This document shows positions 22,458 to 31,536 of a stretch of 64,000 nt of DNA, one piece after another; positions within the stretch are counted from its first letter, which is position 1, and every line of letters starts with the position of its first letter. The stretch lies in the NCBI GenBank assembly GCA_052437175.1, contig JBQVOK010000004.1, positions 310,001 to 374,000 on the forward strand. The letters run 5' to 3'. The translations under genes were made by a program, and so were the position numbers. The notes below the pieces were generated by a model, which was not told the origin of the DNA, did not search any database, and saw only the letters and a program-made list of their open reading frames with translations. The DNA is from JACVCJ01 sp052437175 (GTDB lineage: Bacteria; Bacteroidota; Bacteroidia; CAIKAF01).

Positions 22458-23807
22458 ATGAACGAGAAATTCAGCCCGGAAGAATGGGCCGCCTGCCTCA
22501 AAGTACTGCGTGTCCTGAAGGACGACCCTTTCGATAATCCCGATAACGAGACGTTTAAAACCCTGGTCACCGCCATCAGTAAACAGGCCAAAAAACAGGG
22601 CCGGAAAGAGAACAGTACACAGCGTAGGGCCGAAGATGCGGAACTGCTCAGCCAAACGTCCATCGTGAGCCGCGCCAGAGCAAAGACGACACCGCATGTT
22701 CCTTTGGAAACACAACCTGTCGAAACGCAAACCTTACACAAGGCACGTAAATGTTACGTGTGTGATAAAGACTATACGCAGTTGCACTTTTTCTATCATA
22801 AACTCTGCCCGGACTGCGCTACGCGTAATTACACCGAACGCAGCCGTGTACATGATCTGCGCGGGTATACCGTACTTATTACTGGCGGGCGGATAAAGAT
22901 CGGCTATGCCGCCGTACTGGCCTTTCTGCGTGCAGGGGCAGAGGTACTGCTCACGACACGCTTTCCGGCCCTGGCCCTGGAACAGCTGCAGCAGGAAAAA
23001 GATTACGATGAATGGAAAGACCGCCTGCAGCTATACGGCCTCGACCTGCGTAACCTGAAAGCCGTGCAGGAGTTTACAGACTACTGTAAACAGTATCTTA
23101 CACAGCTGGACATACTCGTGAACAATGCGGCGCAGACCATAAAGTATCCTTTTTCGTACTATGAGCCCTTGTTGCGTAAAGAACAACAGCTGCTGCTGAA
23201 TAAACCGCAGAACCTCTTCCCGAATCTTACCGCGCTGGGAGCGGAGCAGGCGTATCTGCTGCCCGGCACTTCCATCCCGGAAGTAGCGCTGAACCGTTTT
23301 GGTCAGCCCGTCGATTACCGCGATAAGAACAGCTGGAATTCCACACTGGAAGAGATCGGCCTGGAAGAACTGCTGGAAGTGAACCTCATCAATCACATCT
23401 CGCCCTATCGCCTGATATCTGAATTAAAGCCTCTGATGCTGCGCAGCACCAACCCGGAACGTTTCATCATAAACGTAACTTCTTCCGAAGGGCAGTTCAG
23501 CTATGCCAACAAAACCCTGCATCATCCGCATACCAATATGACCAAAGCGGCCCTGAATATGCTTACGCGTACTTCGGCACAGGAGTTCGTAAAAGACAAC
23601 ATTTATATGACGGCCGTAGATGTAGGCTGGGTGTCTACCGGAGCCGTGGAAAGCAAACGGGAACAGCAGTTTGAAAAGCTTCGTATTCCGCCCCTGGACC
23701 CGCTCGACGGTGCCATGCGTATCCTGCATCCCATCGGGGAAGTGCGGGAAGGGAATACACAACTGTATGGCGTGCTGCTGAAGGATTATAAAGTAGTGAA
23801 CTGGTAA
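22458..23807 (+). CDS. SDR-fold oxidoreductase with N-terminal zinc ribbon
   Basis: A 449-residue protein. Residues 1-90 are helical and charged, followed by a zinc ribbon with CYVCDKDY...KLCPDC (two CxxC pairs). The SDR domain then begins with VLITGGRIKIGYA (nucleotide binding) and has ILVNNAAQ. The catalytic Ser is present in NVTSSEGQ, but the YxxxK position reads HTNMTKAALNML, with Thr where Tyr is expected. The 22422 start would lie inside the tRNA-like element, so the ATG at 22458 is chosen. The missing Tyr suggests altered or lost dehydrogenase activity; similar zinc-ribbon SDRs with this change probably form a conserved family (inference). Confidence 0.75.
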   Translation: MNEKFSPEEWAACLKVLRVLKDDPFDNPDNETFKTLVTAISKQAKKQGRKENSTQRRAEDAELLSQTSIVSRARAKTTPHVPLETQPVETQTLHKARKCYVCDKDYTQLHFFYHKLCPDCATRNYTERSRVHDLRGYTVLITGGRIKIGYAAVLAFLRAGAEVLLTTRFPALALEQLQQEKDYDEWKDRLQLYGLDLRNLKAVQEFTDYCKQYLTQLDILVNNAAQTIKYPFSYYEPLLRKEQQLLLNKPQNLFPNLTALGAEQAYLLPGTSIPEVALNRFGQPVDYRDKNSWNSTLEEIGLEELLEVNLINHISPYRLISELKPLMLRSTNPERFIINVTSSEGQFSYANKTLHHPHTNMTKAALNMLTRTSAQEFVKDNIYMTAVDVGWVSTGAVESKREQQFEKLRIPPLDPLDGAMRILHPIGEVREGNTQLYGVLLKDYKVVNW

Positions 23808-23855
23808 TTTTTTCAGCAGATAGTCCGGCGATAAACCATCGGCCAATCGCTTATT

Positions 23856-23884
23856 AATACCATTCGGTATTTTATTTATCTTTG
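23856..23884 (+). promoter_or_regulatory. operator plus -7 box of the alpha/beta hydrolase gene
   Basis: AATACC-ATTC-GGTATT (23856-23871) is a perfect inverted repeat, followed 5 bp later by TATCTTTG (23877-23884). The core is the reverse complement of the operator at 31392, and the spacing to the -7 box is identical. The size and symmetry suit a TetR-type repressor. Confidence 0.65.
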
Positions 23885-23902
23885 GTATATATCTCCATCC
23901 GG

Positions 23903-24799
23903 ATGTCTGAAGAAAAGAATATACGCAAAGAACCCTTTTTCACGCAGTGTGCCGACGGTGTAACACTGAAAGGTCTGCTGCTGATCCCTGAAAATCCCAG
24001 GGCCGTTATACAGTTTAACGGGGGCACGGCCGCCAAAAAAGAGTTCTACCTGGCTTTTCTGCAATACCTGGCCGAAAACGGCTATGCCTGTTGCCTGTGG
24101 GATTACCGGGGCAGCGGTGAATCGGCTCCGGCGGATATGAAACACTGTGAATACCGTTTCCGCGATTATGGTTTGCTGGACATGCCGGCTATCCGGGACT
24201 TTCTGCGGCAGCGTTTTCCGGAATTGCCGATGTTGCTTGTTACGCATAGTGCAGGCGGACAGCAGGTCGGTTTTATGGACGATCTGCGTATGTATAAAGG
24301 TATGCTGGGCTTTGGCGTATCCACCGGCTACCTGAAACATATGCCTGCTGGCTATCGTCTCAAAAGCACGTACTTTTTCTATGGCATTACGCCGCTTAGT
24401 ATATTGTTCAGTGGTTATCTGCAGGCCAAACGCCTGGGCCTGATGGAAGACCTGCCGCGTAATGTGGTACGGGAATGGCGCAACTGGTGCGAAAAGAAAG
24501 ATTATTTCTTCGATCCTGCGTATATGCATAAAACCGTACCGCCGGGCAGTTTTTCCAACCTGGGTTTCCCGGTGCATATTTATTGGACCCCGGACGATCC
24601 CATTGCCAACGAACGTTCCGTGCCCACTTTCTGGAGCCACGTACACAGCGATAAAGGCATTACATTTACGAAACTCTCTCCTGCGGAAATGCAACAGAAA
24701 ACCATCGGTCACTTTGGCTTCTTTCGTAAAAATATGCGGGAAACGCTCTGGCGGGAATGTGTGCAGAAGCTGGATAGTTTTACAGCGCACAGCTGTTAG
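23903..24799 (+). CDS. alpha/beta-fold hydrolase
   Basis: A 298-residue cytoplasmic hydrolase of the predicted alpha/beta hydrolase group COG4757. The nucleophile elbow is LLVTHSAGGQQVGF with Ser in HSAGG. YACCLWDYRGSGES is the strand-loop before it, and the catalytic His is probably in KTIGHFGFFR near the C-terminus. The frame opens at 23882, but that start lies in the -7 box, so the ATG at 23903 is preferred. Regulation is likely through the operator shared with the ketoacyl synthase gene at 31537. This hints at a lipid- or ester-related substrate, which is inference. Confidence 0.85.
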   Translation: MSEEKNIRKEPFFTQCADGVTLKGLLLIPENPRAVIQFNGGTAAKKEFYLAFLQYLAENGYACCLWDYRGSGESAPADMKHCEYRFRDYGLLDMPAIRDFLRQRFPELPMLLVTHSAGGQQVGFMDDLRMYKGMLGFGVSTGYLKHMPAGYRLKSTYFFYGITPLSILFSGYLQAKRLGLMEDLPRNVVREWRNWCEKKDYFFDPAYMHKTVPPGSFSNLGFPVHIYWTPDDPIANERSVPTFWSHVHSDKGITFTKLSPAEMQQKTIGHFGFFRKNMRETLWRECVQKLDSFTAHSC

Positions 24800-24822
24800 C
24801 AAATAGCTATCGGCTCTGAACT

Positions 24823-24857
24823 AAAAAAAGAACAGCCACGGAAAAAACTCCCGTGGC
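24823..24857 (-). terminator. terminator of the RND efflux operon
   Basis: GCCACGG (24835-24841) pairs with CCGTGGC (24851-24857). On the minus strand the stem is followed after five bases by seven T. It may also act on the convergent hydrolase gene. Confidence 0.7.
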
Positions 24858-24884
24858 CGTCCTCTCTAATTTATGAAGAAAAGT

Positions 24885-26336
24885 TTATTTCCAGCCGCCT
24901 CCGAGGGCCTTGTACATGGCCACTTTGGATTTGAGCAGTTTGGTTTTTACTTCGATCAGTTCCATCCGCACCTGTAAGGCCTCCCGCTGGGTGAGCAGTA
25001 CCTCCATGTAATCGGCCCGTGCCGAATTGAACAGGTTCGTGGAAATATCTACCGACTGCGTCAGGATCTGTGATTCCTTCTCCTTGGTCTTGTAGCTGTT
25101 GCTGTAGTTGTCGATGGCCGCCAGCTGGTTCACTACGTCGGTATAGCCGCTGAGCACGCTCTTTTCGTAGTTGTATACCGCCTGCATCTGCTTTGCATTG
25201 GCCGTCCAGTAGTTGGCCTTGATGGAGTTCCGGTTGATGAGCGGGGCCATCAGGTCGCCGAAAATACTGTACAGCAGCGAGGCCGGATTGAACCATACCG
25301 CCGGGTTAAAGGCCTGGAAGGCAATATTGGCATTGAGCCGAATTGACGGATAGAATGCCGCGCGGGCCGATTTTACGTCAAACTTGCAGGCGATCAGTTC
25401 CTGCTCGGCCTTGCGTATATCGGGACGGTTGGCCAGCAGCTGCCCGGGAACGCCTACGTAAATGGAATCCAGTTCGATGTTGTTGAACTTGTCTGAATCG
25501 CGTAGTACAGGCTGTGGAAAGCGCCCCACCAGGAAATTGATGTGGTTCTCCGTTTCCACGATGCGCTGTTGTACTTCAAACTGTAAGTTACGGGTGTTGA
25601 GCAGCTGTGCTTCAAAACGGTTCACGGCCAGTTGCGATACCCGTGCGGCATCTTTCTGCTGTTTCACGATCTCGAGCGCATTGCTCTGTATACTTACGTT
25701 GCGGCGAATAATGTCCAGCGTATTGTCCAGGGCCAGCAGTTCGTAATACGAACTCGAAATTTCGGACACCAGGTTGGTCACCATGAAACGCCGCCCTTCG
25801 ATACTGCCCAAGTAACGGGATGCCGCGGCCTTTTTGGCATTGCGCAGCTTACCCCAGATGTCGAGCTCCCAGGAGAACGCGGCGCCGAGCATAAAATCGC
25901 CCAGGGGTTCAGGAAAGGGTTTGCCCGGCTGTATCTCCAGGTTGTGTTCCACGGCTCCGTCGCGGGTGTAACGGCCGGGTTTATCCAGCCCGGCGCTCAG
26001 TCCCACACTGCCAAAGGGCAGGTATTCTCCCTTGCGGGCCTTTACTTCGTTCTGGGCAATATTGATCTCCAGCGTGGTGATGTTCAGCTCCTGGTTGTTC
26101 TTCAGGGCTGTATCGATCAACGATACCAGGTTGGAGTCGGCAAAGATCTTCCGCCAGTTGATATCGGCTGAATTGGTGGTGTCCGTTGAGCCGGAATTGT
26201 TGTACGATGAAGGTACCGAACGCTTTTCGCTGCGCACGGTTATCTTGGAACTTTTGCAGCCCGTTGTGATCAGCAACAGCAGCGCAAAACACAGCGGCAG
26301 GTACCTGAGAACGGGATTATTCTTCATTATTTTCAC
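24885..26336 (-). CDS. outer-membrane efflux channel, OprM/TolC family lipoprotein
   Basis: A 483-residue outer-membrane factor of a tripartite RND pump. It has a lipoprotein signal with TTGC at the lipobox (Cys near residue 27). Two OEP repeats are seen: SWELDIWGKLRNAKKAA ends the first hairpin and VPGQLLANRPDIRKAEQELI opens the second, both family hallmarks. Its start overlaps the end of the pump gene by 20 bp. It is the last gene of the operon and is followed by an intrinsic terminator. Confidence 0.93.
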   Translation of the reverse strand: MKIMKNNPVLRYLPLCFALLLLITTGCKSSKITVRSEKRSVPSSYNNSGSTDTTNSADINWRKIFADSNLVSLIDTALKNNQELNITTLEINIAQNEVKARKGEYLPFGSVGLSAGLDKPGRYTRDGAVEHNLEIQPGKPFPEPLGDFMLGAAFSWELDIWGKLRNAKKAAASRYLGSIEGRRFMVTNLVSEISSSYYELLALDNTLDIIRRNVSIQSNALEIVKQQKDAARVSQLAVNRFEAQLLNTRNLQFEVQQRIVETENHINFLVGRFPQPVLRDSDKFNNIELDSIYVGVPGQLLANRPDIRKAEQELIACKFDVKSARAAFYPSIRLNANIAFQAFNPAVWFNPASLLYSIFGDLMAPLINRNSIKANYWTANAKQMQAVYNYEKSVLSGYTDVVNQLAAIDNYSNSYKTKEKESQILTQSVDISTNLFNSARADYMEVLLTQREALQVRMELIEVKTKLLKSKVAMYKALGGGWK

Positions 26337-29300
26337 GGTTTTCTCGACGGATTTTTTTCATTAATTTTTTTACGGTCTTTAACAGGGAGGCGGTAGAATC
26401 ACTGCTTTCTACCAGCTCTTCGCTCAGCGGGTTGTGATCTTCGTCCCTGATGAGCTTGCGGCCTTCGGCAAGTTTACCGAAGATATAGTACAACCCGGGT
26501 ACCAGGATCACTCCGAAGAAGGTACCGAACAGCATGCCGCCCATGGCCGAAGCACCGATGGTATGGTTACCGATGGCTCCCGGACCGCTGGCCACCATCA
26601 GGGGGATCAGACCGGCAATAAAGGCGAAGGAGGTCATCAGGATGGGGCGGAAACGTACCTTGGCACCCTCGATGGCGGCTTCCAGTACACTGATGCCCTG
26701 GTGATGCCGCTGTATCGCGAATTCCACGATCAGTACCGCGTTCTTCCCGAGCAGACCCACCAGCATGATGAGACCTACCTGGGCGTAAATATCGTTGGCA
26801 AGGCCCATCAGTTTCAGCAGCAGGAAGGAACCGAATACCCCGGCCGGCAGCGAGAATACCACCGCCAGCGGCAGTATAAAGCTCTCGTACTGTGCGGCCA
26901 GTACCATGTATACAAAGGCCAGTACGATCAGGAAAATGTATATGGCTTCGTTACCGCGGGCCACTTCGTCCTTTTGCAGACCGGCCCAGTCGATGTCGTA
27001 ACCTTTCGGCAGGGTTTCCTTAGCCACTTCCTGTATGGCCGCAATGGCCTCACCGCTGCTGTATCCCGGAGAGGGGGAACAGCGTATGGAAGATGTGGTG
27101 TACATGTTGTAACGGTTAATTTCGTATATACCCTGGGTCTTCTTCACTTTCATAAAGGAAGAATAGGGCACCATTTCGTCCCGATCGTTCTTTACGTAAA
27201 GATTCATCAGGTCGGTAGGCAGCTGGCGGAATTCCGGTGATGCCTGTACGAAAACCTTGAAGAAACGACCGAATTTAATGAAACCGATATCGTAGGTACT
27301 ACCGATGAGTATGGAAAGATTGTCCATGGCCTTGCCGATAGAAACACCTTTTTGCATGGCCTGCTGGTTGTCGATCTCCAGTTCGTACTGCGGATAGTCG
27401 GTACGGTAAAAGGTGAAGAGTGAACTCAGCTCGGGGCGTTTTTCCAGGTCTTCCATAAATTTGGTGGTCACGGCACCCAGGCGCTCGTAGTCGATGGTGT
27501 TGTTCTTATCGAGCAGCTGCAGGGCAATACCACCCGCGGCACCGTAACCGGGCACGGCCGGCGGATCGAAGAACTCGATGGCCGCACCGGGGATCTCCTT
27601 GGATTTTTCTTCCAGTTCGTGGATGATCTGTTTTACGGTGTGTTTACGTTCGTGCCAGGGCTTCATGTTAATGAGACAGGTACCCGAGTTGGAACCGCGG
27701 CCCTGGGTAAGGATCTCGAAACCGGCCAGTGAAGATACCGATTCTACACCTTCTACCGTTTTGGCCATGCGCTGCAGCTGGCGGCTCACGGCATTGGTGC
27801 GTTCCAGTGTAGAGCCCGGAGGCGTCTGTATAATGGCGTAGATCATACCCTGGTCTTCTTCGGGCACGAAACCTGTAGGCAGTTTACGGGCCACCCCAAA
27901 GATGCCGAGTCCGAAAATGAGCAGTACCCCGAAGGTAACTACACGGCGGTCCACCACCAGGCGCAGCAGTTTTACATATTTACCCGTAAGTCGTTCGAAC
28001 AGGCGGTTAAAGCCGTCCATGAAGCGGGCCAGGATGTTTTTCTTTTTATGCTCGTGCCCGTGTGCATGCGGATTTTTAAGAATGATGGCGCAGAGCACCG
28101 GGGTAAGCGTAAGGGCCACTATACCCGAAAGTACGATGGAAGCTGCCATGGTTATGGAGAACTGGCGGTAGAAGATACCCACCGGGCCCGACATAAAGGC
28201 CACCGGCACAAACACCGCGGTCATCAGTAGGGTAATGGCAATTACGGCGCCGCTGATCTCGCTCAGTACTTTTTTAACGGCGTTGAACGGCGACAGGTGC
28301 GGCTCTTCTTCCATCTTGGCGTGCACGGCCTCCACCACCACAATGGCGTCGTCCACCACGATACCGATAGCCAGTACCAGGGCGAACAGGGTAATGAGGT
28401 TAACGGTAAGGCCAAACATCTGCATCACGAAAAAGGCCCCGATCAGCGAAACGGGTACGGCCAGGATGGGGATGAGGGTCGAACGCCAGTCGCCCAGGAA
28501 CAGGAACACCACCAGGGCCACCAGTATAAAGGCATCGCGCAGGGTGTGTATCACTTCCTCAATAGAGGCGTCCAGGAAGCTGGATACGTCGTAACTGATC
28601 TCGTATTTCATACCCGGCGGAAAATCTTCCTTCATTTCTTCCAGCTTGGATTTTACGCGGGCGATCACATCTACCGCGTTACTTCCGTAGGTCTGGTTCA
28701 GCATGATGGCTGCCGAGGGATATTCGTCCTTGTTGGAATAGATATCGTAATATTCACTGCCCAGTTCTACCTTGGCAATGTCTTTGAGCCGCAGCACCTC
28801 TCCGTCGGGTGTGGCACGGATAATGATGTTCTCGTATTGCGAAGCGTCGCTGTACCGGCCCTGGTAGGTGAGCACGTACTCGATGGACTGTGAGCGCTTG
28901 CTGTCGGCACGTCCCAGACGACCGGGCGAACCGATGATACTCTGTTCGTCCATGGCTTTCATCACCTCTTCGGCGCCCACGTTATAGGCACGCATGCGAT
29001 CCGGGTCCAGCCATACACGCATGGCGTACTGGCGGCTACCCAGGATCTTGGCCATACCGATACCTTCGATACGCTGCAGCTCCGACAGCATATTGATGTA
29101 GGCATAGTTAAAGATGAATTTCATGTCGGCATTGGCCGTATCGGTGCTGTAGAGGTTCACGTACATCAGCATACTGGGCAGCAGGCGCTGTACCACGATA
29201 CCTTCGAGCTGTACCAGCGGGGGCAGGCGCATCTTCACCTGTTCGATACGGTTCTGTACGTTTACCAGGGCCTGGTTGGGGTCTTCGCCCAGGTTGAATA

Positions 29301-29577
29301 CGATCTGTATATTGGCTTCCCCGGAACTGGCGGCGGTAGAGAACATGTATTTCATGCCCGGAACCCCGTTTATGGCCTGTTCCAGCGGAATAAGCACCGA
29401 GTTGGTGAGTACGGTGGAGCTGGCACCGGGATACGATGCGTATACCACCACCATGGGAGGCGCAATTTCAGGAAACTGCGATTTGGGAAGTGTGTTTATG
29501 GAGAGCAGACCCACAAATACGATCACCAGTGAGATCACAATGGCGAGTACCGGCCTGCGTATAAATCTGTTGAACAT
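26317..29577 (-). CDS. RND multidrug efflux transporter, inner-membrane pump
   Basis: A 1086-residue AcrB/MexB-type hydrophobe/amphiphile efflux pump. It starts MFNRFIRRPVLAIVISLVIV with the first membrane helix. The helix-4 motif IGIVVDDAIVVVEAV carries the proton-relay Asp pair, PVAFMSGPVG follows, and the late helices include GLLGKNAVLIVEF and GASAMGGMLFGTFFG. Length and two-fold repeat fit the family. A roughly 50-residue charged tail after the last helix is longer than usual. It sits between the adaptor and channel genes. Substrates cannot be read from sequence; antibiotics, bile salts or solvents are typical. Confidence 0.95.
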   Translation of the reverse strand: MFNRFIRRPVLAIVISLVIVFVGLLSINTLPKSQFPEIAPPMVVVYASYPGASSTVLTNSVLIPLEQAINGVPGMKYMFSTAASSGEANIQIVFNLGEDPNQALVNVQNRIEQVKMRLPPLVQLEGIVVQRLLPSMLMYVNLYSTDTANADMKFIFNYAYINMLSELQRIEGIGMAKILGSRQYAMRVWLDPDRMRAYNVGAEEVMKAMDEQSIIGSPGRLGRADSKRSQSIEYVLTYQGRYSDASQYENIIIRATPDGEVLRLKDIAKVELGSEYYDIYSNKDEYPSAAIMLNQTYGSNAVDVIARVKSKLEEMKEDFPPGMKYEISYDVSSFLDASIEEVIHTLRDAFILVALVVFLFLGDWRSTLIPILAVPVSLIGAFFVMQMFGLTVNLITLFALVLAIGIVVDDAIVVVEAVHAKMEEEPHLSPFNAVKKVLSEISGAVIAITLLMTAVFVPVAFMSGPVGIFYRQFSITMAASIVLSGIVALTLTPVLCAIILKNPHAHGHEHKKKNILARFMDGFNRLFERLTGKYVKLLRLVVDRRVVTFGVLLIFGLGIFGVARKLPTGFVPEEDQGMIYAIIQTPPGSTLERTNAVSRQLQRMAKTVEGVESVSSLAGFEILTQGRGSNSGTCLINMKPWHERKHTVKQIIHELEEKSKEIPGAAIEFFDPPAVPGYGAAGGIALQLLDKNNTIDYERLGAVTTKFMEDLEKRPELSSLFTFYRTDYPQYELEIDNQQAMQKGVSIGKAMDNLSILIGSTYDIGFIKFGRFFKVFVQASPEFRQLPTDLMNLYVKNDRDEMVPYSSFMKVKKTQGIYEINRYNMYTTSSIRCSPSPGYSSGEAIAAIQEVAKETLPKGYDIDWAGLQKDEVARGNEAIYIFLIVLAFVYMVLAAQYESFILPLAVVFSLPAGVFGSFLLLKLMGLANDIYAQVGLIMLVGLLGKNAVLIVEFAIQRHHQGISVLEAAIEGAKVRFRPILMTSFAFIAGLIPLMVASGPGAIGNHTIGASAMGGMLFGTFFGVILVPGLYYIFGKLAEGRKLIRDEDHNPLSEELVESSDSTASLLKTVKKLMKKIRRENRENNEE

Positions 29578-29608
29578 GGAACTTGTTATTTAATTCGTTA
29601 CACAATAC

Positions 29609-30691
29609 TTATTCCGCGTGCAGACCCAGGTTATGGATCACATCTTCCGGCTTCTCGAATTCGTATTTGATCTTATCGTTCTCTTTCACCGTACGCAGGC
29701 CTTCGAGCAGGATACGTTCGTTGTCCTTCAGTCCGTCCTTCACTACGTAAAGGTCGGGCAGTTCGGTATCGATGGTGATACGGCGCGATTTAACCACGTT
29801 GTCCTTGTCTACTACGTATACGTATTTTTTGTCAAGTACTTCAAACGTGGCTTTCTGTGGAATAAGCATGGCGTTCTTCAGCGGAACGGGCATCAGTATA
29901 TTACCGGTCTCTCCGTGGCGCAGTATGCCCATCGGGTTGTTGAAGGTAGCCCTGAAGGCAATGGTACCCGTTTCGTTGTTAAAGTCGGCCTCGATGGTCT
30001 CGATGATCCCTTTCTGATCGAAGATCTGTCCGTTGGCCATCTGCAGATCTACTTCCTGTGCCCGCGGATTGTTCGCTTTCGATTGCATGTAGAAGAGGTA
30101 TTCGGCCTCGGGTACGTTAAAGTATACCCACATTTTGCTGTTGTCAGACAGGGTGGAGAGCAGATCGCCCTCGTCGAGCAGGCTTCCGGACCGTGCGCGG
30201 AACAGGCCTACAAAACCGTCGAAAGAGGCATTGATCTCTGTAAAACCCAGGTGAGCCTTGGCCATCTGCAGTTCGGCTGCGGCTTTATCGAGCTTGGCTT
30301 TTGCCAGGGCCAGTTCGCTTTTCGATACAATATTGCTGTCGGCCAGGCGCTTGGTGGTCTGGTATTCGATCTCCACGAAGTTCAGTTCGGCCTGTGCCTT
30401 CTGGGCTTCGGCCTGGTAAACCACCGGAAGTATGCGGAACAGCAGCTGTCCCTTTTTTACATGCTGACCTTCGTCAACATTTATATGTTCGAGGTAGCCT
30501 TTTTCCAGCGCCCGCAGCTCAATGTGCTGTATGGAACGGATCTGGCATACATAGCTTTTGTGAATTAAGGTATCCTGACGGATAGGGGTGGTAACGAGGT
30601 ACTTCTGTTCCTCTTCTGCTTTCTCATGATGTCCGCAGCCTGAACTGATGAGCAATGCAGCTAAACAAACAAGAAATGAAACATTCTTCAT
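29609..30691 (-). CDS. RND efflux periplasmic adaptor (MFP) lipoprotein
   Basis: A 360-residue membrane fusion protein linking the pump to the outer-membrane channel. The lipobox is ISSGC, with the acylated Cys at residue 19. The lipoyl half-motif RALEKGYLEHINVDEGQHVKKG lies around 60-80, followed by an alpha-helical hairpin rich in Ala/Lys/Gln, then the beta-barrel and a C-terminal membrane-proximal domain. It is first in the three-gene operon, with 31 bp to the pump gene. Confidence 0.93.
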   Translation of the reverse strand: MKNVSFLVCLAALLISSGCGHHEKAEEEQKYLVTTPIRQDTLIHKSYVCQIRSIQHIELRALEKGYLEHINVDEGQHVKKGQLLFRILPVVYQAEAQKAQAELNFVEIEYQTTKRLADSNIVSKSELALAKAKLDKAAAELQMAKAHLGFTEINASFDGFVGLFRARSGSLLDEGDLLSTLSDNSKMWVYFNVPEAEYLFYMQSKANNPRAQEVDLQMANGQIFDQKGIIETIEADFNNETGTIAFRATFNNPMGILRHGETGNILMPVPLKNAMLIPQKATFEVLDKKYVYVVDKDNVVKSRRITIDTELPDLYVVKDGLKDNERILLEGLRTVKENDKIKYEFEKPEDVIHNLGLHAE

Positions 30692-30843
30692 AAATATGCA
30701 TTTGATTTTAAGGGCAACGTCTGGACTTTAGTTTACCCAATATAGTAAATGTATTAGAAATAACAGCTATTGATAATCTGAAGTTCAGGTGTATTTTTAA
30801 CCCCTGTACCCCGGAAAATAAACACGGATGTATAACTAAAAGT

Positions 30844-31275
30844 TTAGCAGAAGCTCTTCCAGGCGTGGTAGAGCACAAAAAGGGGAACTCCCGGGCGGCT
30901 TAAAAAGGGAGGTTCCGGCAATGCGGAAAAAGATTCGTTGGAACGGTTGCTGAAGAACTCTGCGGAAAAATACTCAAGCACCGCCGCAAAATGGAATACG
31001 TCGATCTCGGACTCCTCTTCCATTTTATTGCTGTTGGCACTTTCAGGAGGGACGCTGAATTTGGTATGCTCAACAGGCGTCTCCAGGAAGGAAAGCCATT
31101 CGCCTTCCGGAACCAGGGAACTGGCCTCGGCGTGCTGTATTTTACGGACTTTATGCCCCGAACGTTTTTCTGCGAAAAGCGCGTTGCTCAGAAAAAGAAA
31201 AACAAGTACGGCTGATACGCAGCGGTTCAGGGCCGTATGGCCGCAACCGAACTTCGTTTTACTGTTGTTTTTCAC
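30844..31275 (-). CDS. hypothetical protein with one N-terminal membrane helix
   Basis: A predicted 143-residue protein. A hydrophobic stretch near residues 18-35 (CVSAVLVFLFLSNALFA) looks like a signal peptide ending ALFA|E, so the remaining acidic, Ser-rich part is probably periplasmic. I know no family for it. The frame opens further at a TTG (31314), but that start lies upstream of a -7 box at 31301-31308, so the GTG at 31275 is preferred. It is upstream of the RND operon in the same direction with a 152-bp gap, so co-transcription is uncertain. Confidence 0.55.
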   Translation of the reverse strand: MKNNSKTKFGCGHTALNRCVSAVLVFLFLSNALFAEKRSGHKVRKIQHAEASSLVPEGEWLSFLETPVEHTKFSVPPESANSNKMEEESEIDVFHFAAVLEYFSAEFFSNRSNESFSALPEPPFLSRPGVPLFVLYHAWKSFC

Positions 31276-31300
31276 GTGCGCTGAGAAAGAAATGCGGGAA

Positions 31301-31308
31301 CAAAGGTA
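31301..31308 (-). promoter_or_regulatory. -7 box of the small exported-protein gene
   Basis: TACCTTTG on the minus strand (31308-31301) matches the Bacteroidota -7 consensus and lies 25 bp before the GTG at 31275. No TTG is found at the standard -33 spacing. Confidence 0.45.
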
Positions 31309-31391
31309 GAACAAATTACGTATATGCGAACATTTAACAAAAGTATAAAGTACGACATCGCATACATTTTCATACCCCTATTTACTTTAAT

Positions 31392-31420
31392 TATACCGAA
31401 TGGTATATTTTGTATCTTTG
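31392..31420 (+). promoter_or_regulatory. operator plus -7 box of the ketoacyl-ACP synthase gene
   Basis: TATACC-GAAT-GGTATA (31392-31407) is a perfect inverted repeat, followed after 5 bp by TATCTTTG (31413-31420). The same 14-bp core in reverse complement, at the same distance from a -7 box, precedes the hydrolase gene at 23903. Confidence 0.65.
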
Positions 31421-31536
31421 TGCCGGAAATTATTCTTCTCCGGGACCGGTTGTAAAGAAGGCGCAGAGGAAGGGCGTGCTTTTTGAGCGTTTGATATACT
31501 GATCGGTATTTTTCGGGGTGGTGAAAACAAAAAAAA

